64,000 nucleotides of DNA, taken from Bradyrhizobium erythrophlei (GTDB taxonomy: Bacteria; Pseudomonadota; Alphaproteobacteria; Rhizobiales; Xanthobacteraceae). The position numbers and the translations under genes were made by a program. A model generated the notes under the pieces. The model was not told where the DNA came from. It made no database searches and worked only from the letters and a program-made list of their open reading frames with translations. The DNA lies in the NCBI GenBank assembly GCA_900129675.1, contig FSRD01000001.1, positions 981,501-1,045,500 of the forward strand. The letters run 5' to 3'. This document shows positions 43,068 through 51,925 of this stretch, piece after piece (within the stretch, counting starts at the first letter, position 1; the number at the start of each line of letters is the position of its first letter).

Positions 43068-45526
43068 CGCGCGCGCTCTGGATCCTTGCCGTGCTCCTGA
43101 GCCACTGGCGGCGGCATCCGATGCAGCTCGCGACCCTGGTGATCGGCCTGATCTCGGCGACCGCGCTGTGGAGCGGTGTGCAGGCGCTGAACCAGCAGGC
43201 GCGCAACTCCTACGATCGCGCCGCCGCGACCTTCGGCGGCGCCCGCACCGCGATGCTGGTCGGCCGCGACAGCGCGACCTTCCCGCAACAACTCTTCATC
43301 GAGCTGCGCCGCGCCGGCTGGCCGGTCTCGCCGGTGCTCGAAGGCCGGATCCAGATCGGCGGACGTTCGTTCCGGCTGCTCGCCATCGAACCGGTGACGC
43401 TTCCCGCTGAAGTCGGCAACGCCCCCAGGATCGGCAAAGCCAATCTGCAATCCTTCATGACTCCGCCAGGAGAAATGCTGGTGGCGCCCGAAACGCTGTC
43501 CGATCTCGGCCTGAGCGAGGGCGCGACGCCGTCGACCAACGGCGGCCCTCCATTGCCGCCGCTGCGCGTGCAGCCGCAACTGGTGCCCGGCGTGCTGGTG
43601 GTCGATATCGGGATCGCGCAAAAACTGCTGAAAATGCCGGATCAGCTTTCCCGCCTGCTGGTCGGCAAGGCAAAAGGCAAACGCGCGGCGCTGGAGACGA
43701 TTACCGGCGACAAGCTCCGTCTGATCGAGCCCGGCGCGGAAAGCGATCTCGAACGCTTGACGGATAGTTTTCACCTCAACCTGACCGCGTTCGGGTTGCT
43801 GTCTTTCTTTGTCGGCCTGTTCATCGTTAATTCGGCGATCGGGCTGGCCTTCGAGCAGCGGCTGCCGATGCTGCGCACGCTGCGCGCCTGCGGCGTGTCG
43901 GCGCGTCTGCTCAACACCGTGCTGGTGATCGAGCTGGTGTCGCTGGCGCTGGTCGCGGGGCTGATTGGACTTGTGTGCGGCTATTTGATCGCGGCCGCAT
44001 TATTGCCCGATGTCGCCGCATCCCTGCGCGGGCTCTATGGCGCACAGATTCCCGGGCAACTGACGCTCAAGCCGGAATGGTGGTTTGCGGGCGTCGCCAT
44101 CAGCGTTTTGGGCGCGCTCGCGGCCGCCGCCGCCAGCCTCACAAAAGCTGTCCGCATGCCGGTGCTGGCCACCGCCCAGCCCTACGCCTGGCAACAGGCG
44201 CAGCACCGCTGGCTGATGTTCCAGAGTGCGCTGGCGCTCATCGTGTTCGCGGTGGCGGGTTGCTTTCTGTGGTTCGGCGATTCCCTGATCGCGGGCTTTG
44301 CGGTGCTCGCGGCGATGCTACTTGGCGCCGCGCTGATCCTGCCGGCGCTGCTCGAAATCGTGCTCTCGCTCGGCCAGCGGCATGCGCGGCGGCCGCTCGG
44401 CGTCTGGTTCTGGGCCGACAGCCGCCAGCAGCTCTCCGGATTGTCGCTGGCCCTCATGGCGCTGTTGCTGGCGCTCGCGGTTAATGTCGGCGTCGGCACC
44501 ATGGTCGAGAGTTTTAGCCGCACCTTCCTGGTCTGGCTCGATGGACGCTTGGCCGCGGATGTCTATGTCAACGCGGCCAACGAGGCGCAGACGGCCGAGA
44601 TCAGGGCGTGGCTGCGCGGGCGTCCCGAAGTCGACGCGGTCTTGCCCGGCGGCCGCGCCGACACGCAATTCGGCGGCGCGCCGATCGAGGTGTTGGGACT
44701 GGCCGATCATGCCACCTATCGGGAGAACTGGCCGCTGCTGCAGTCGGCGGACAATGCCTGGATCAAACTTCGACCCGGCGATGCCTGTCTCGTCAGCGAA
44801 CAATTGGCGCGGCGCTCAAAGCTTGCGATCGGCGACCGGATCGAGGTCCCGACATCGGGCGGCAACTGGCCGCTCCAGATCGTCGGCATCTACGCCGATT
44901 ACGGCAATCCGAAGGGCCAGATCGCGGTCAATTTCGCAGCCCTCACGCGGTACTTTCCGGAAATCCCCCTGACGCGACTGGGCCTGCGCGTCGCATCGCC
45001 AAAGATCCCGGCGCTGATCGCAGCATTGCAGGAAAAATTCGCGCTCGACGACCGCAACGTCGCCGATCAGGCGACGATGAAGGCGGACTCGACGCGGATA
45101 TTCAACCGCACCTTCTCGGTCACCGCGGCACTGAACGCCTTCACGCTCGGCGTCGCCGGCATCGCGCTGTTGACCAGCCTGCTCACGCTCGGCAATTCCC
45201 GCCTGCCGCAACTGGCGCCGCTCTGGGCGATCGGCATCACAAGGCAGCGGCTGGCCGCGATCGAATTGCTCAAGACGATGTCGGTCGCGCTGATCACGGC
45301 GTTGCTCGCACTTCCCTTGGGCCTGCTGGTGGCGTGGTGCCTGCTGGCGGTGGTCAACGTCAAAGCCTTCGGCTGGCGGCTGCCGTTTCAAATCTTCCCG
45401 CTGCAATTGCTGGCGCTGCTCGGCGTCGCCATGGCCGCGGCGCTGTGTGCCGCTTTGCTCCCCGTCGTCAGACTGGCGCGGATGCAGCCGGCCAGCCTGA
45501 TCAGGATTTTCGCCAATGAGCGGTAG
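43064..45526 (+). CDS. FtsX-like ABC permease, YbbP-type
   Basis: An 820-residue permease; the start at 43064 overlaps the ATPase gene (ATGA). N-terminal membrane segment (about 18-38), a large periplasmic domain (about 40-235), then two clusters of hydrophobic segments around 255-400 and 430-530, another soluble domain (about 560-670) and a C-terminal FtsX-type core (about 690-815). Length and layout fit YbbP. With YbbA-like ATPase and an AttH-like exported protein behind it, this probably exports or relocates a lipid or other envelope compound (inference). Confidence 0.88.
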   Translation: MTRALWILAVLLSHWRRHPMQLATLVIGLISATALWSGVQALNQQARNSYDRAAATFGGARTAMLVGRDSATFPQQLFIELRRAGWPVSPVLEGRIQIGGRSFRLLAIEPVTLPAEVGNAPRIGKANLQSFMTPPGEMLVAPETLSDLGLSEGATPSTNGGPPLPPLRVQPQLVPGVLVVDIGIAQKLLKMPDQLSRLLVGKAKGKRAALETITGDKLRLIEPGAESDLERLTDSFHLNLTAFGLLSFFVGLFIVNSAIGLAFEQRLPMLRTLRACGVSARLLNTVLVIELVSLALVAGLIGLVCGYLIAAALLPDVAASLRGLYGAQIPGQLTLKPEWWFAGVAISVLGALAAAAASLTKAVRMPVLATAQPYAWQQAQHRWLMFQSALALIVFAVAGCFLWFGDSLIAGFAVLAAMLLGAALILPALLEIVLSLGQRHARRPLGVWFWADSRQQLSGLSLALMALLLALAVNVGVGTMVESFSRTFLVWLDGRLAADVYVNAANEAQTAEIRAWLRGRPEVDAVLPGGRADTQFGGAPIEVLGLADHATYRENWPLLQSADNAWIKLRPGDACLVSEQLARRSKLAIGDRIEVPTSGGNWPLQIVGIYADYGNPKGQIAVNFAALTRYFPEIPLTRLGLRVASPKIPALIAALQEKFALDDRNVADQATMKADSTRIFNRTFSVTAALNAFTLGVAGIALLTSLLTLGNSRLPQLAPLWAIGITRQRLAAIELLKTMSVALITALLALPLGLLVAWCLLAVVNVKAFGWRLPFQIFPLQLLALLGVAMAAALCAALLPVVRLARMQPASLIRIFANER

Positions 45527-46601
45527 CGGCACGATATCCCGCCGCTGCTTTGCGGGCGGCGCGCTGCTGCTCGGGCTCGGCGGCAAGACTTTTGCGCAGG
45601 GCTTTGCCGGACTCGGCGAAACCGCCGGCGGATTTGCGCCCGTGGTTCCCGGCAAGGCGTTTGTGTTTCCAGCCGATCACGGTCCGCATCCGGGTTTTCG
45701 GGTCGAGTGGTGGTATGTGACGGCCAACCTCGTCGACTCAAAAGGCGCTGCCTACGGCGTACAGTGGACGCTGTTTCGGCAGGCGATCGCAGCGGGCGCC
45801 GCGCTCGAAGGCTGGGCCAATCAGCAGATATGGATGGGGCACGCCGCGGTGACTTCAGCGCAGTTGCACCGGACCAGCGAGACCTTTGCTCGTGGCGGCA
45901 TCGGCCAGGCCGGTGTCGAGGCAAGCCCTTACCGGGCCTGGATCGATTCCTGGGAAATGCGCGGGCTGCCCGCGATGAACGCGGCCAACATCGCGCCGCT
46001 CGCCCTCAACGCATCGGGCGCCGATTTCAGCTACGCGCTGCGCCTCGATGCGGATCGGCCGCTTGTGCTGCAGGGCGATGGCGGCTACAGCCGAAAATCG
46101 GAGCGCGAACAGGCGTCGTATTATTACAGCCAACCCTATTTCACCGTGACCGGCAGCCTCACCATCGACGACAGGCAAGCCGAGGTTACCGGCCGGGCTT
46201 GGCTGGACCGCGAGTGGAGCAGCCAGCCGCTGGCGCCGGATCAAAGCGGCTGGGACTGGCTGTCGCTGCATCTGAACTCCGGCGAAAAGCTGATGCTCTA
46301 TCGAATGCGCCAGACCGACGGCAACCATTACGGCTCCGGCAAATGGTTCGCGCGGGACGGCACGGCGCTTCAGATCGCCTCCGCCGATCTCACCATGACG
46401 CCGCAGGCCTTTACCGAGATCGAAGGCCGCAAGATTCCGACGACATGGCGCATCGCCATTCCAAAACTGGCGCTCACGATCGAATGCGCCCCGCTGAACG
46501 CGCGAAGCTGGATGGGCACGAGCTTCCCCTATTGGGAAGGCCCGATCTTCTTTTCCGGCAGCCACGCGGGGTTAGGATATCTGGAGATGACGGGCTACTA
46601 G
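45516..46601 (+). CDS. AttH/CrtC-family exported lipocalin-like protein
   Basis: A 361-residue protein overlapping the permease gene by 11 bases. A twin-arginine-type signal ('TISRRCFAGGALLLGLGG') is followed by a two-domain beta-barrel: 'EWWYVTANLVDSKGAAYGVQWTLFRQAI' and 'GRAWLDREWSSQPLAPDQSGWDWLSLHL', the conserved AttH/CrtC motifs. Relatives include carotenoid hydratases and proteins encoded with AttEFG ABC exporters. The position suggests it binds the exporter's substrate in the periplasm; whether it is an enzyme is open. Confidence 0.88.
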   Translation: MSGSGTISRRCFAGGALLLGLGGKTFAQGFAGLGETAGGFAPVVPGKAFVFPADHGPHPGFRVEWWYVTANLVDSKGAAYGVQWTLFRQAIAAGAALEGWANQQIWMGHAAVTSAQLHRTSETFARGGIGQAGVEASPYRAWIDSWEMRGLPAMNAANIAPLALNASGADFSYALRLDADRPLVLQGDGGYSRKSEREQASYYYSQPYFTVTGSLTIDDRQAEVTGRAWLDREWSSQPLAPDQSGWDWLSLHLNSGEKLMLYRMRQTDGNHYGSGKWFARDGTALQIASADLTMTPQAFTEIEGRKIPTTWRIAIPKLALTIECAPLNARSWMGTSFPYWEGPIFFSGSHAGLGYLEMTGY

Positions 46602-46634
46602 AGCCGCCACGCCAAAAAAGGGGGAAACTTTGCG

Positions 46635-47027
46635 ATGTATCATTTCACCGCGCTCGTCACGTGCCTTGCCATCCTGTTTTATTTCTTCACCTCCATCCAG
46701 GTCTCGAAAGCGCGCGCGGCGTTCGGCATCAAGGTGCCCGCGACCTCCGGCAATCCCGATTTCGAACGGGTGTTTCGCGTCCAGATGAACACGCTGGAAT
46801 GGATGCCGATCTTCCTGCCCTCGCTGTGGCTGTTTGCCGTCTACATCAGCGATGCCGTCGCAGCCGGCCTTGGCGTTGTCTGGATCGCCGGCCGTATCCT
46901 CTACCTGATCGGCTATTCGGAGGCCGCGGCCAAACGCGGCCGGGGTTTTGGAATCCAGGCCGCCGCCGCGATCATTCTTTGGGTAGGCGCATTGGGCGCG
47001 ATCGCCTGGCGCCTGATCCACGGGTGA
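46635..47027 (+). CDS. MAPEG-family membrane protein
   Basis: A 130-residue protein with four hydrophobic segments. 'KVPATSGNPDFERVFRVQMNTLEWMPIFLPSLWLFA' and 'WIAGRILYLIGYSEAAAKRGRGFGIQ' hold the MAPEG signature (Asn, Glu and the ERVFRVQMNTLE helix; Arg and Tyr in the last motif). Members are glutathione-dependent transferases or peroxidases in the membrane. GGGGGAAA is near the start. It ends just before a leader/sRNA-like element. Confidence 0.9.
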   Translation: MYHFTALVTCLAILFYFFTSIQVSKARAAFGIKVPATSGNPDFERVFRVQMNTLEWMPIFLPSLWLFAVYISDAVAAGLGVVWIAGRILYLIGYSEAAAKRGRGFGIQAAAAIILWVGALGAIAWRLIHG

Positions 47028-47087
47028 ATGATCCGATCACAACATCGTGGCGTTGTACTGTCTTCTTCCGATCATGTTTCGGGTGAA

Positions 47088-47093
47088 TATACT
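47088..47093 (+). promoter_or_regulatory. Candidate -10 box TATACT
   Basis: A near-consensus -10 hexamer whose expected transcription start falls at 47099-47101, i.e. on an ATG, implying a leaderless transcript. The -35 match 16-17 bases upstream is poor (TTCCGA). Confidence 0.35.
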
Positions 47094-47098
47094 CAGCC

Positions 47099-47137
47099 AT
47101 GCAACGCATCCCGAATCGTGCGTTGTTGTTGCTCTGA
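47099..47137 (+). CDS. Putative leucine-rich leader peptide (12 residues)
   Basis: ATG CAA CGC ATC CCG AAT CGT GCG TTG TTG TTG CTC TGA encodes MQRIPNRALLLL: four consecutive Leu codons directly before the stop. No ribosome binding site precedes it, but the -10 box suggests transcription starts at the ATG, as for the leaderless trpL of Sinorhizobium. The stop is only 4 bases before a strong terminator hairpin, which is closer than in classic attenuators. It may instead be a coincidental frame inside a small RNA. Confidence 0.35.
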   Translation: MQRIPNRALLLL

Positions 47138-47141
47138 ACTG

Positions 47142-47175
47142 CCCCGTCCGCTGATCCCCAGCGGGCGGGGTTTTC
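47142..47175 (+). terminator. Intrinsic terminator, part of leader or small RNA
   Basis: CCCCGTCCGCTG pairs with CAGCGGGCGGGG (one G-T pair) across an 8-base loop and is followed by TTTT. It may end the MAPEG transcript or a short RNA starting near 47099. Confidence 0.85.
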
Positions 47176-47571
47176 ATTGGCGCCAGATCCTTATTTTCGA
47201 CAAGTCCTTCATTTCAGACCGGTCTTTCATTCCAAATCGGCGCCGTTATTTGGAATATTACTACCGTCATCCTTTATCCGCTGCGGCGCGCGCGGCACGT
47301 GATCGAATCATGTCCGCCGCGGCGCTTGAAATGATGCTCATAATATAAGCAGCATTGCGCGATTTCGTGGCAAATCCGCATCATGCGCCATCTACCGTTG
47401 ATCGCCGCGCCGCGGGTAAAATACGAAGTGTGCGTTGCACAAACATCACAGCGGCCTGCGAAGCGCAGCACGTCACGCGTTTGTCATTCTTAAAAATCTG
47501 TTCTGCGCTATCGCTCTGCACATGGATTTAGGCCTGCTGGACGAGTGTGGCGATCCAATCGGAGAGACAGA
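47176..47571. other. Intergenic region before the porin gene
   Basis: About 400 bases with no supported gene. The part from 47340 to 47560 is AT-richer than its neighbours, with several short direct elements ('aaaatctgttctgcgct'), and probably holds the porin promoter and a long 5' leader. Confidence 0.5.
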
Positions 47572-49194
47572 ATGAATGCGATCAGAAATTTAATCCTCGG
47601 CTCGGCGGCGGCGCTTCTCGCCGCCTCGGGAGCCCAGGCGGCTGATCTTCCCGTCAAGGCCAAAGCGGTCGAATACGTGAGGGTTTGCTCGTTGTACGGC
47701 GCCGGCTTCTTCTACATTCCAGGTACCGACACGTGCATCAAGCTGGGTGGTTATCTCCGCGTCGACACCACGTTCAACGGCGGCATCCATGGTACGCCGG
47801 CCTGGAACGGCGACATCGGCCAGGGCAATCGCTACCGCGATTCCTTCGCCTCCCGTTCGCGTATGGCGCTGACGATCGATACCCGCACCGCGACCGAATA
47901 CGGCGTCGTCCGCACCTTCGGTCAGGGCGACTTCCAGTTCTCGACCCAGGGCGGCACCACGGTCAATCCGGCCAGCTTCACGTCGTCGCCGAGCGCAGGC
48001 ACCAATACGAGCCTGCTGAACCAGCCCGGCGAAGGTTACGTCGCCGTCGAGTACGTATTCATCCAGTTCGCCGGCTTCACCTTCGGTAAGTCTTCCTCGG
48101 CCTACTCGACGCCGTGGAATGGTTTCCCGGGCAACATCAGCTCGAACCTGCTTGGCGGCAACAACACCGACACCGGCGTGAACAACATCCAGTACACCGC
48201 CCAGTTCGGCAACGGCGTATCGGCCAGCATCGGTCTCGACGATCCGGTCGTGTGGGATCGCACCGCGGTGTACAATCTCGGCCCGAGTGGCGTTGGCGTC
48301 GGTGGCGTCGGCGCACTCGGCACCAGCGGCAACGCCTATGCCGGCGCGCATGCTCCCGACATCGTCGCCAACGTCCGCGTCGACCAGGCCTGGGGCCTGT
48401 TCCAGATTTCGGGCGCCGCTCATGAAGTCTCCGGCTCCTACAACATCCTGAACACGGTTGCGGCTCCCGGCGGCGCCGTTGGCGTGCCCAACGGTTCTTC
48501 GACCGCGCTGTCGGAAATCTCCGGTCACCCCGAGACCAAGTGGGGCGGTTCGGTGATGGCGGCGTTGAACGTCAAGAACATCCCGACCGGTCCGGGCGAC
48601 GACATCAAGGTCGATGCGTCCTATGCGGTCGGCGACACCAAGAACGTGATCGCGACCAGCAGCGCTTCGCCGAACTTCGCGATGTTCGGCAGCACCAGCG
48701 CGCCCGGCGCCTATCAGAGCATCGGCATCGGTGCGACGACGGACGCAGTCTGGTTGCCGGTCTCGTCCGGCGGCGACGGCAATCTGAAGCTGACCAAGGC
48801 CTGGGGCATCCGTGGTGCGTTCAACCACAACTGGGATCCCTACTGGTCGTCGAGCCTGTTCGGCAGCTACTCCTCCGTGCACTACGACGGCGCGGTGGGC
48901 GACCTGTCGACCGCCAAGGGCGCGTATTGCGCGGCTTTCGCGGCCGGCCATCCCGGCGCCGGCGTGACCTACACCTGCAACCCGGACTTCAACGTCTCGC
49001 AGCTCGGTGTCGTCACCCGCTGGACGCCGGTCAAGAACCTGACGTTCTCGGGTGAAGTTCAATGGTTCCACCTCGACCAGAAGTACTCGGGCACCTCGAC
49101 CTTCGGTCCGGGCGCTCCGAAGCCGACGGCCACCTACGAGTTCAAGGACCAGAATACGGTTCTGCTGCAGCTTCGCGCTCAGCGTAACTTCTGA
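47572..49194 (+). CDS. Porin (alphaproteobacterial Porin_2 family)
   Basis: A 540-residue outer-membrane porin; the start at 47572 has GGAGAG 7 bases upstream. Signal peptide residues 1-22 ('SAAALLAASGAQA'), then 'ADLPVKAKAVEYVRVCSLYGAGFFYIPGTDTCIKLGGYLRVDTTFNGG', the family opening with its paired cysteines, and a 16-strand barrel ending 'LQLRAQRNF'. Codon usage is strongly biased, as expected for a highly expressed protein. It forms a general diffusion pore. Confidence 0.95.
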   Translation: MNAIRNLILGSAAALLAASGAQAADLPVKAKAVEYVRVCSLYGAGFFYIPGTDTCIKLGGYLRVDTTFNGGIHGTPAWNGDIGQGNRYRDSFASRSRMALTIDTRTATEYGVVRTFGQGDFQFSTQGGTTVNPASFTSSPSAGTNTSLLNQPGEGYVAVEYVFIQFAGFTFGKSSSAYSTPWNGFPGNISSNLLGGNNTDTGVNNIQYTAQFGNGVSASIGLDDPVVWDRTAVYNLGPSGVGVGGVGALGTSGNAYAGAHAPDIVANVRVDQAWGLFQISGAAHEVSGSYNILNTVAAPGGAVGVPNGSSTALSEISGHPETKWGGSVMAALNVKNIPTGPGDDIKVDASYAVGDTKNVIATSSASPNFAMFGSTSAPGAYQSIGIGATTDAVWLPVSSGGDGNLKLTKAWGIRGAFNHNWDPYWSSSLFGSYSSVHYDGAVGDLSTAKGAYCAAFAAGHPGAGVTYTCNPDFNVSQLGVVTRWTPVKNLTFSGEVQWFHLDQKYSGTSTFGPGAPKPTATYEFKDQNTVLLQLRAQRNF

Positions 49195-49211
49195 TCGTCC
49201 TCACTCACGCG

Positions 49212-49252
49212 AACGCCGCGCTGCTTGACTGCAGCGCGGCGTTTGACGTTTT
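49212..49252 (+). terminator. Terminator after the porin gene
   Basis: AACGCCGCGCTGC pairs perfectly (13 bp) with GCAGCGCGGCGTT over a 6-base loop, followed by TTGACGTTTT. Confidence 0.8.
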
Positions 49253-49295
49253 GGATGACATGAACTGGAGGAGACTAACGGAATTGCCGTTGCGA

Positions 49296-49730
49296 TCATT
49301 TTGCCGGTGGCCGGCCGCCGTCCTTCGCCGCCGGCGCCGCCTCGCCGATCGAAAAACTGATCGGCACGCCCCGACCGTTGCGGCAACTCAGCAGCCCTGA
49401 ATAAGACGACGCCGCCGACGCGACGATCCGGCAGCTGTCATCGTCCATCGCCAGCGTTCCTTCCAGCCGCGATGGCGAAACCTTCAGCTGCATCACGCCG
49501 GATTTTTCCTCGACGCCGTTGACGCTGCAAAGCCCGACATGGCGCAGCGTCACGGTGCCCGAATAATCCGCGCCGGTGCGGGTCGCCGTCCTGGCCAGAT
49601 TGCCCTTGATCTCCCATTCCTGGAGGTAGCCGATCTGCCCGCTGGCGGAATAGGACTGCGCCGACGCCGGCGTCCCCGAGCTTATGAGAGCGCCGCCGCA
49701 TATCAGCATGACCGACACGATCGCTCTCAT
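49296..49730 (-). CDS. Small exported protein, 144 residues
   Basis: A 144-residue protein with a signal peptide (residues 1-24, 'MLICGGALISSGTPASAQ') and a beta-rich body: 'ASGQIGYLQEWEIKGNLARTATRTGADYSGTVTLRHVGLCSVNGVEEKSGVMQLKVS', then 'SCRIVASAASSYSGLLSCRNGRG'. Three cysteines in the mature part could form a disulfide. I do not recognise the family. It is convergent with the porin. Confidence 0.75.
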   Translation of the reverse strand: MRAIVSVMLICGGALISSGTPASAQSYSASGQIGYLQEWEIKGNLARTATRTGADYSGTVTLRHVGLCSVNGVEEKSGVMQLKVSPSRLEGTLAMDDDSCRIVASAASSYSGLLSCRNGRGVPISFSIGEAAPAAKDGGRPPAK

Positions 49731-49801
49731 CGACCCTCACGTCGCTTGAGCCTGATCGGTTCCGATTGCATCAGAACCGGGCTCCCGCTTTATATTTTGA
49801 C

Positions 49802-49869
49802 GCGTTTTCCCAGCGCGAACCGGTGTCCGCCCCGCATCAAATGCGGGCAGGCTTTCGCTTGAAAACGCT
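49802..49869. repeat. Intergenic repeat with nested stems
   Basis: GCGTTTTCCCAGCGCGAA and 'ttcgcttgaaaacgc' are near-complementary, with CCCCGCATCAAATGCGGG inside. The inner part matches the repeat at 36770-36839. Confidence 0.7.
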
Positions 49870-49878
49870 CTCACGCGA

Positions 49879-50754
49879 TCACTGCAAATCCCGCACGACA
49901 CGAAAACCGTTGGCGTAATAGCGCACGTCGACGTCGTAGCGGAACCGTGACGCGGACCTGACCTCGGTTGCCTTTGAGAGGAAATTGCCGCCGCGCAGCA
50001 CCCGCAGGCGGCAATCGCCCGTTGTCCAGGCCACCGCATCCCTGGGCGCATTTTTGTAATTGTCGTTCCAGCAATCCTCGACCCATTCGGCGGCGTTGCC
50101 TGATGTGTCGTAGAGCCCAAAGCCGTTAGGCCGGAACGAGCCGGTGGCAACGATCTGCTTGCTGCTCGGACTGCCGCATGTATCGCACTGCGCGCGGCCC
50201 GAGCCGACGTCTTTGCCCCACCAGAATGGCGTCTTGGTCCCCGCGCGCGCCGCATATTCCCATTCGGCTTCGGTCGGCAGACGATATCTTTGCCCGACCT
50301 TCTGCGACAACCAGGCGACAAAGAGTTTGCTGTCGTCCCAGCTCACATTGATCACCGGCCGGTCGCCGCGTCCCCAGCCGTGATCGTCGGGCCGGTGCTT
50401 GCAGGCGCCGGCATCGGCGCACTGGTCCCATTCCGCGAACGTCACTTCACGGCGGCCGATCGCGAATGGCTTGCGGATGGTGATCGCGTGCTCCGGCTTC
50501 TCATATGGCGTGTCGTTGGACCCCATCGTGAAGTCCCCGGGCGGGACCACTACAAGCTCGGGGCAGTCGGCGCAGTCACGAAAGGTTTCGCCGGGTTCCG
50601 GACTGGTGTTGCGTTGCGCCACCTCGGCGTCGGGCGACGACGCCGGCCGGTCGGCCGGCGGGCCGGTGCTCAGCCCTCGCTGCGCGTTCGCTCCGGTACT
50701 TCCCAACCCAACCAGCGCTGTGAGGGAAATCACAGACAACAGCCGCAATTTCAT
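49879..50754 (-). CDS. Formylglycine-generating enzyme (SUMF1)-like exported protein
   Basis: A 291-residue protein with a signal peptide (residues 1-24) and an FGE-sulfatase domain from about 65: 'ELVVVPPGDFTMGSNDTPYEKPEHAITIRKPFAIGRREVTFAEWDQC', 'PVINVSWDDSKLFVAWLSQKVGQRYRLPTEAEWEYAARAGTKTPFWWG', 'GLYDTSGNAAEWVEDCWNDNY' and 'VLRGGNFLSKATEVRSASRFRY'. Cysteines are present but not clearly the catalytic pair of true FGE, so it may be a C-type-lectin-like fold or effector rather than a sulfatase-activating enzyme. Confidence 0.9.
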   Translation of the reverse strand: MKLRLLSVISLTALVGLGSTGANAQRGLSTGPPADRPASSPDAEVAQRNTSPEPGETFRDCADCPELVVVPPGDFTMGSNDTPYEKPEHAITIRKPFAIGRREVTFAEWDQCADAGACKHRPDDHGWGRGDRPVINVSWDDSKLFVAWLSQKVGQRYRLPTEAEWEYAARAGTKTPFWWGKDVGSGRAQCDTCGSPSSKQIVATGSFRPNGFGLYDTSGNAAEWVEDCWNDNYKNAPRDAVAWTTGDCRLRVLRGGNFLSKATEVRSASRFRYDVDVRYYANGFRVVRDLQ

Positions 50755-50982
50755 GTCGTTATTTCCGCGGAGGCCATACTGAACTCCTTAGGAATACGCA
50801 TTGTCAGATCCAATAGGCTCTAGCATGCTTTATCCACTGGCAATCGGCAAGGCGAGGTACCCCGGCGTGAAGGCTTTGGGGAACCGGATTTCGGTTTACA
50901 TCGCCCGGCAAACGAATATCGTTTCAGAGCCGCTTGGCGTTAGTCGCCGGGGTCCGCCGAGCGCGACGATTTTTTTAAGTAA

Positions 50983-51003
50983 GGACCGCACGGGCTGCGG
51001 TCC
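50983..51003 (+). promoter_or_regulatory. Hairpin in the leader of the DUF4399 gene
   Basis: GGACCGCA pairs perfectly with TGCGGTCC across CGGGC, ending 18 bases before the ATG at 51022. A run of seven T lies just before it. It may be a leader structure affecting ribosome access. Confidence 0.45.
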
Positions 51004-51021
51004 AATATTGGGAAAATTGCG

Positions 51022-51915
51022 ATGATTCAGCGGATCCTGAAGTCGGTCCTCGTCCTGTTTTTCGGCTCCTTGTTGCTGTGCAACGCGGCACTATCGCAGA
51101 CCGGCGGGCCGACGCCGTCGCCTCCGGGGGCCGCAGTATACTTCATCGGATTGAAGGACGGGGATACCGTTCCCACCAAGGCGACCCTGCATTTCGGCCT
51201 GCGCGGAATGGGCGTCGCGCCGGCCGGTTCCGATCGGGCCAATTCGGGTCACCATCACCTGATCATCGATGCATCGACGCCGGCGCTCAATACCGAAATA
51301 CCGAACGACTTTCAGCACCTGCATTTCGGCGCCGGCCAGACCGAAACCGAGATCACGCTGACGCCGGGCGAGCACACCTTGCAGCTCGTGTTCGGCGACA
51401 AGAATCACGTTCCGCATTCGCCGCCTGTCATGTCGGAGCGGATCAAGGTCAAGGTGACCGATGCCGCGCCGCCCCCGGCGCCGGCCGCAGCCGGCGGACG
51501 CAAGCCGTCGCCAAAGGACGCCAAGGTCTATTTCATCTATCCGACCGGCGGCGCCTATATCTCGCCCAACCCGGTGATCCGCTTCGGTCTCCTCAATATG
51601 GGTGTAGCACCTGCAGGATTTGACAAGCCGAACACCGGACACCATCATTTGCTCGTCGACGCGGAATTGCCGCCGATGGATCAGCCGATCCCGAACGACT
51701 TCAACCATCTGCATTTCGGCGCCGGCCAGACCGAGGCGAAGATCACGCTGCCGCTCGGCCCGCACAAGCTGCGCCTGCTGTTCGCCGACGCGGCCCACGT
51801 GCCGCACGATCCGCCGGTTTATTCCGACGTCATCAATGTGACCGTGACGGAGAGCGGCCGTCCGCCACCGAGGAAGCGCGTCAAACACCACCGCCACTGG
51901 CGGAACTACCGGTAA
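51022..51915 (+). CDS. Exported protein with two DUF4399 domains
   Basis: A 297-residue protein with a signal peptide (about residues 1-25) and two copies of a roughly 110-residue module. Each copy has the order 'VYFI', 'FGL.MGVAPAG', 'GHHHLI(or LL)', 'IPNDF.HLHFGAGQTE', 'HVPH.PPV'. The histidine-rich sites (HHH and HLHF) look suited to metal binding. The modules are joined by a Pro/Ala linker and the protein ends in a basic His/Arg tail. DUF4399 proteins usually have one domain. Function unknown. Confidence 0.9.
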   Translation: MIQRILKSVLVLFFGSLLLCNAALSQTGGPTPSPPGAAVYFIGLKDGDTVPTKATLHFGLRGMGVAPAGSDRANSGHHHLIIDASTPALNTEIPNDFQHLHFGAGQTETEITLTPGEHTLQLVFGDKNHVPHSPPVMSERIKVKVTDAAPPPAPAAAGGRKPSPKDAKVYFIYPTGGAYISPNPVIRFGLLNMGVAPAGFDKPNTGHHHLLVDAELPPMDQPIPNDFNHLHFGAGQTEAKITLPLGPHKLRLLFADAAHVPHDPPVYSDVINVTVTESGRPPPRKRVKHHRHWRNYR

Positions 51916-51925
51916 TGATACAGCG

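Noticed and set aside
47590..49071. A 493-residue minus-strand frame inside the porin gene
   Set aside because: It results from the porin's strong codon bias. The plus strand has a signal peptide, ribosome binding site and family motifs.
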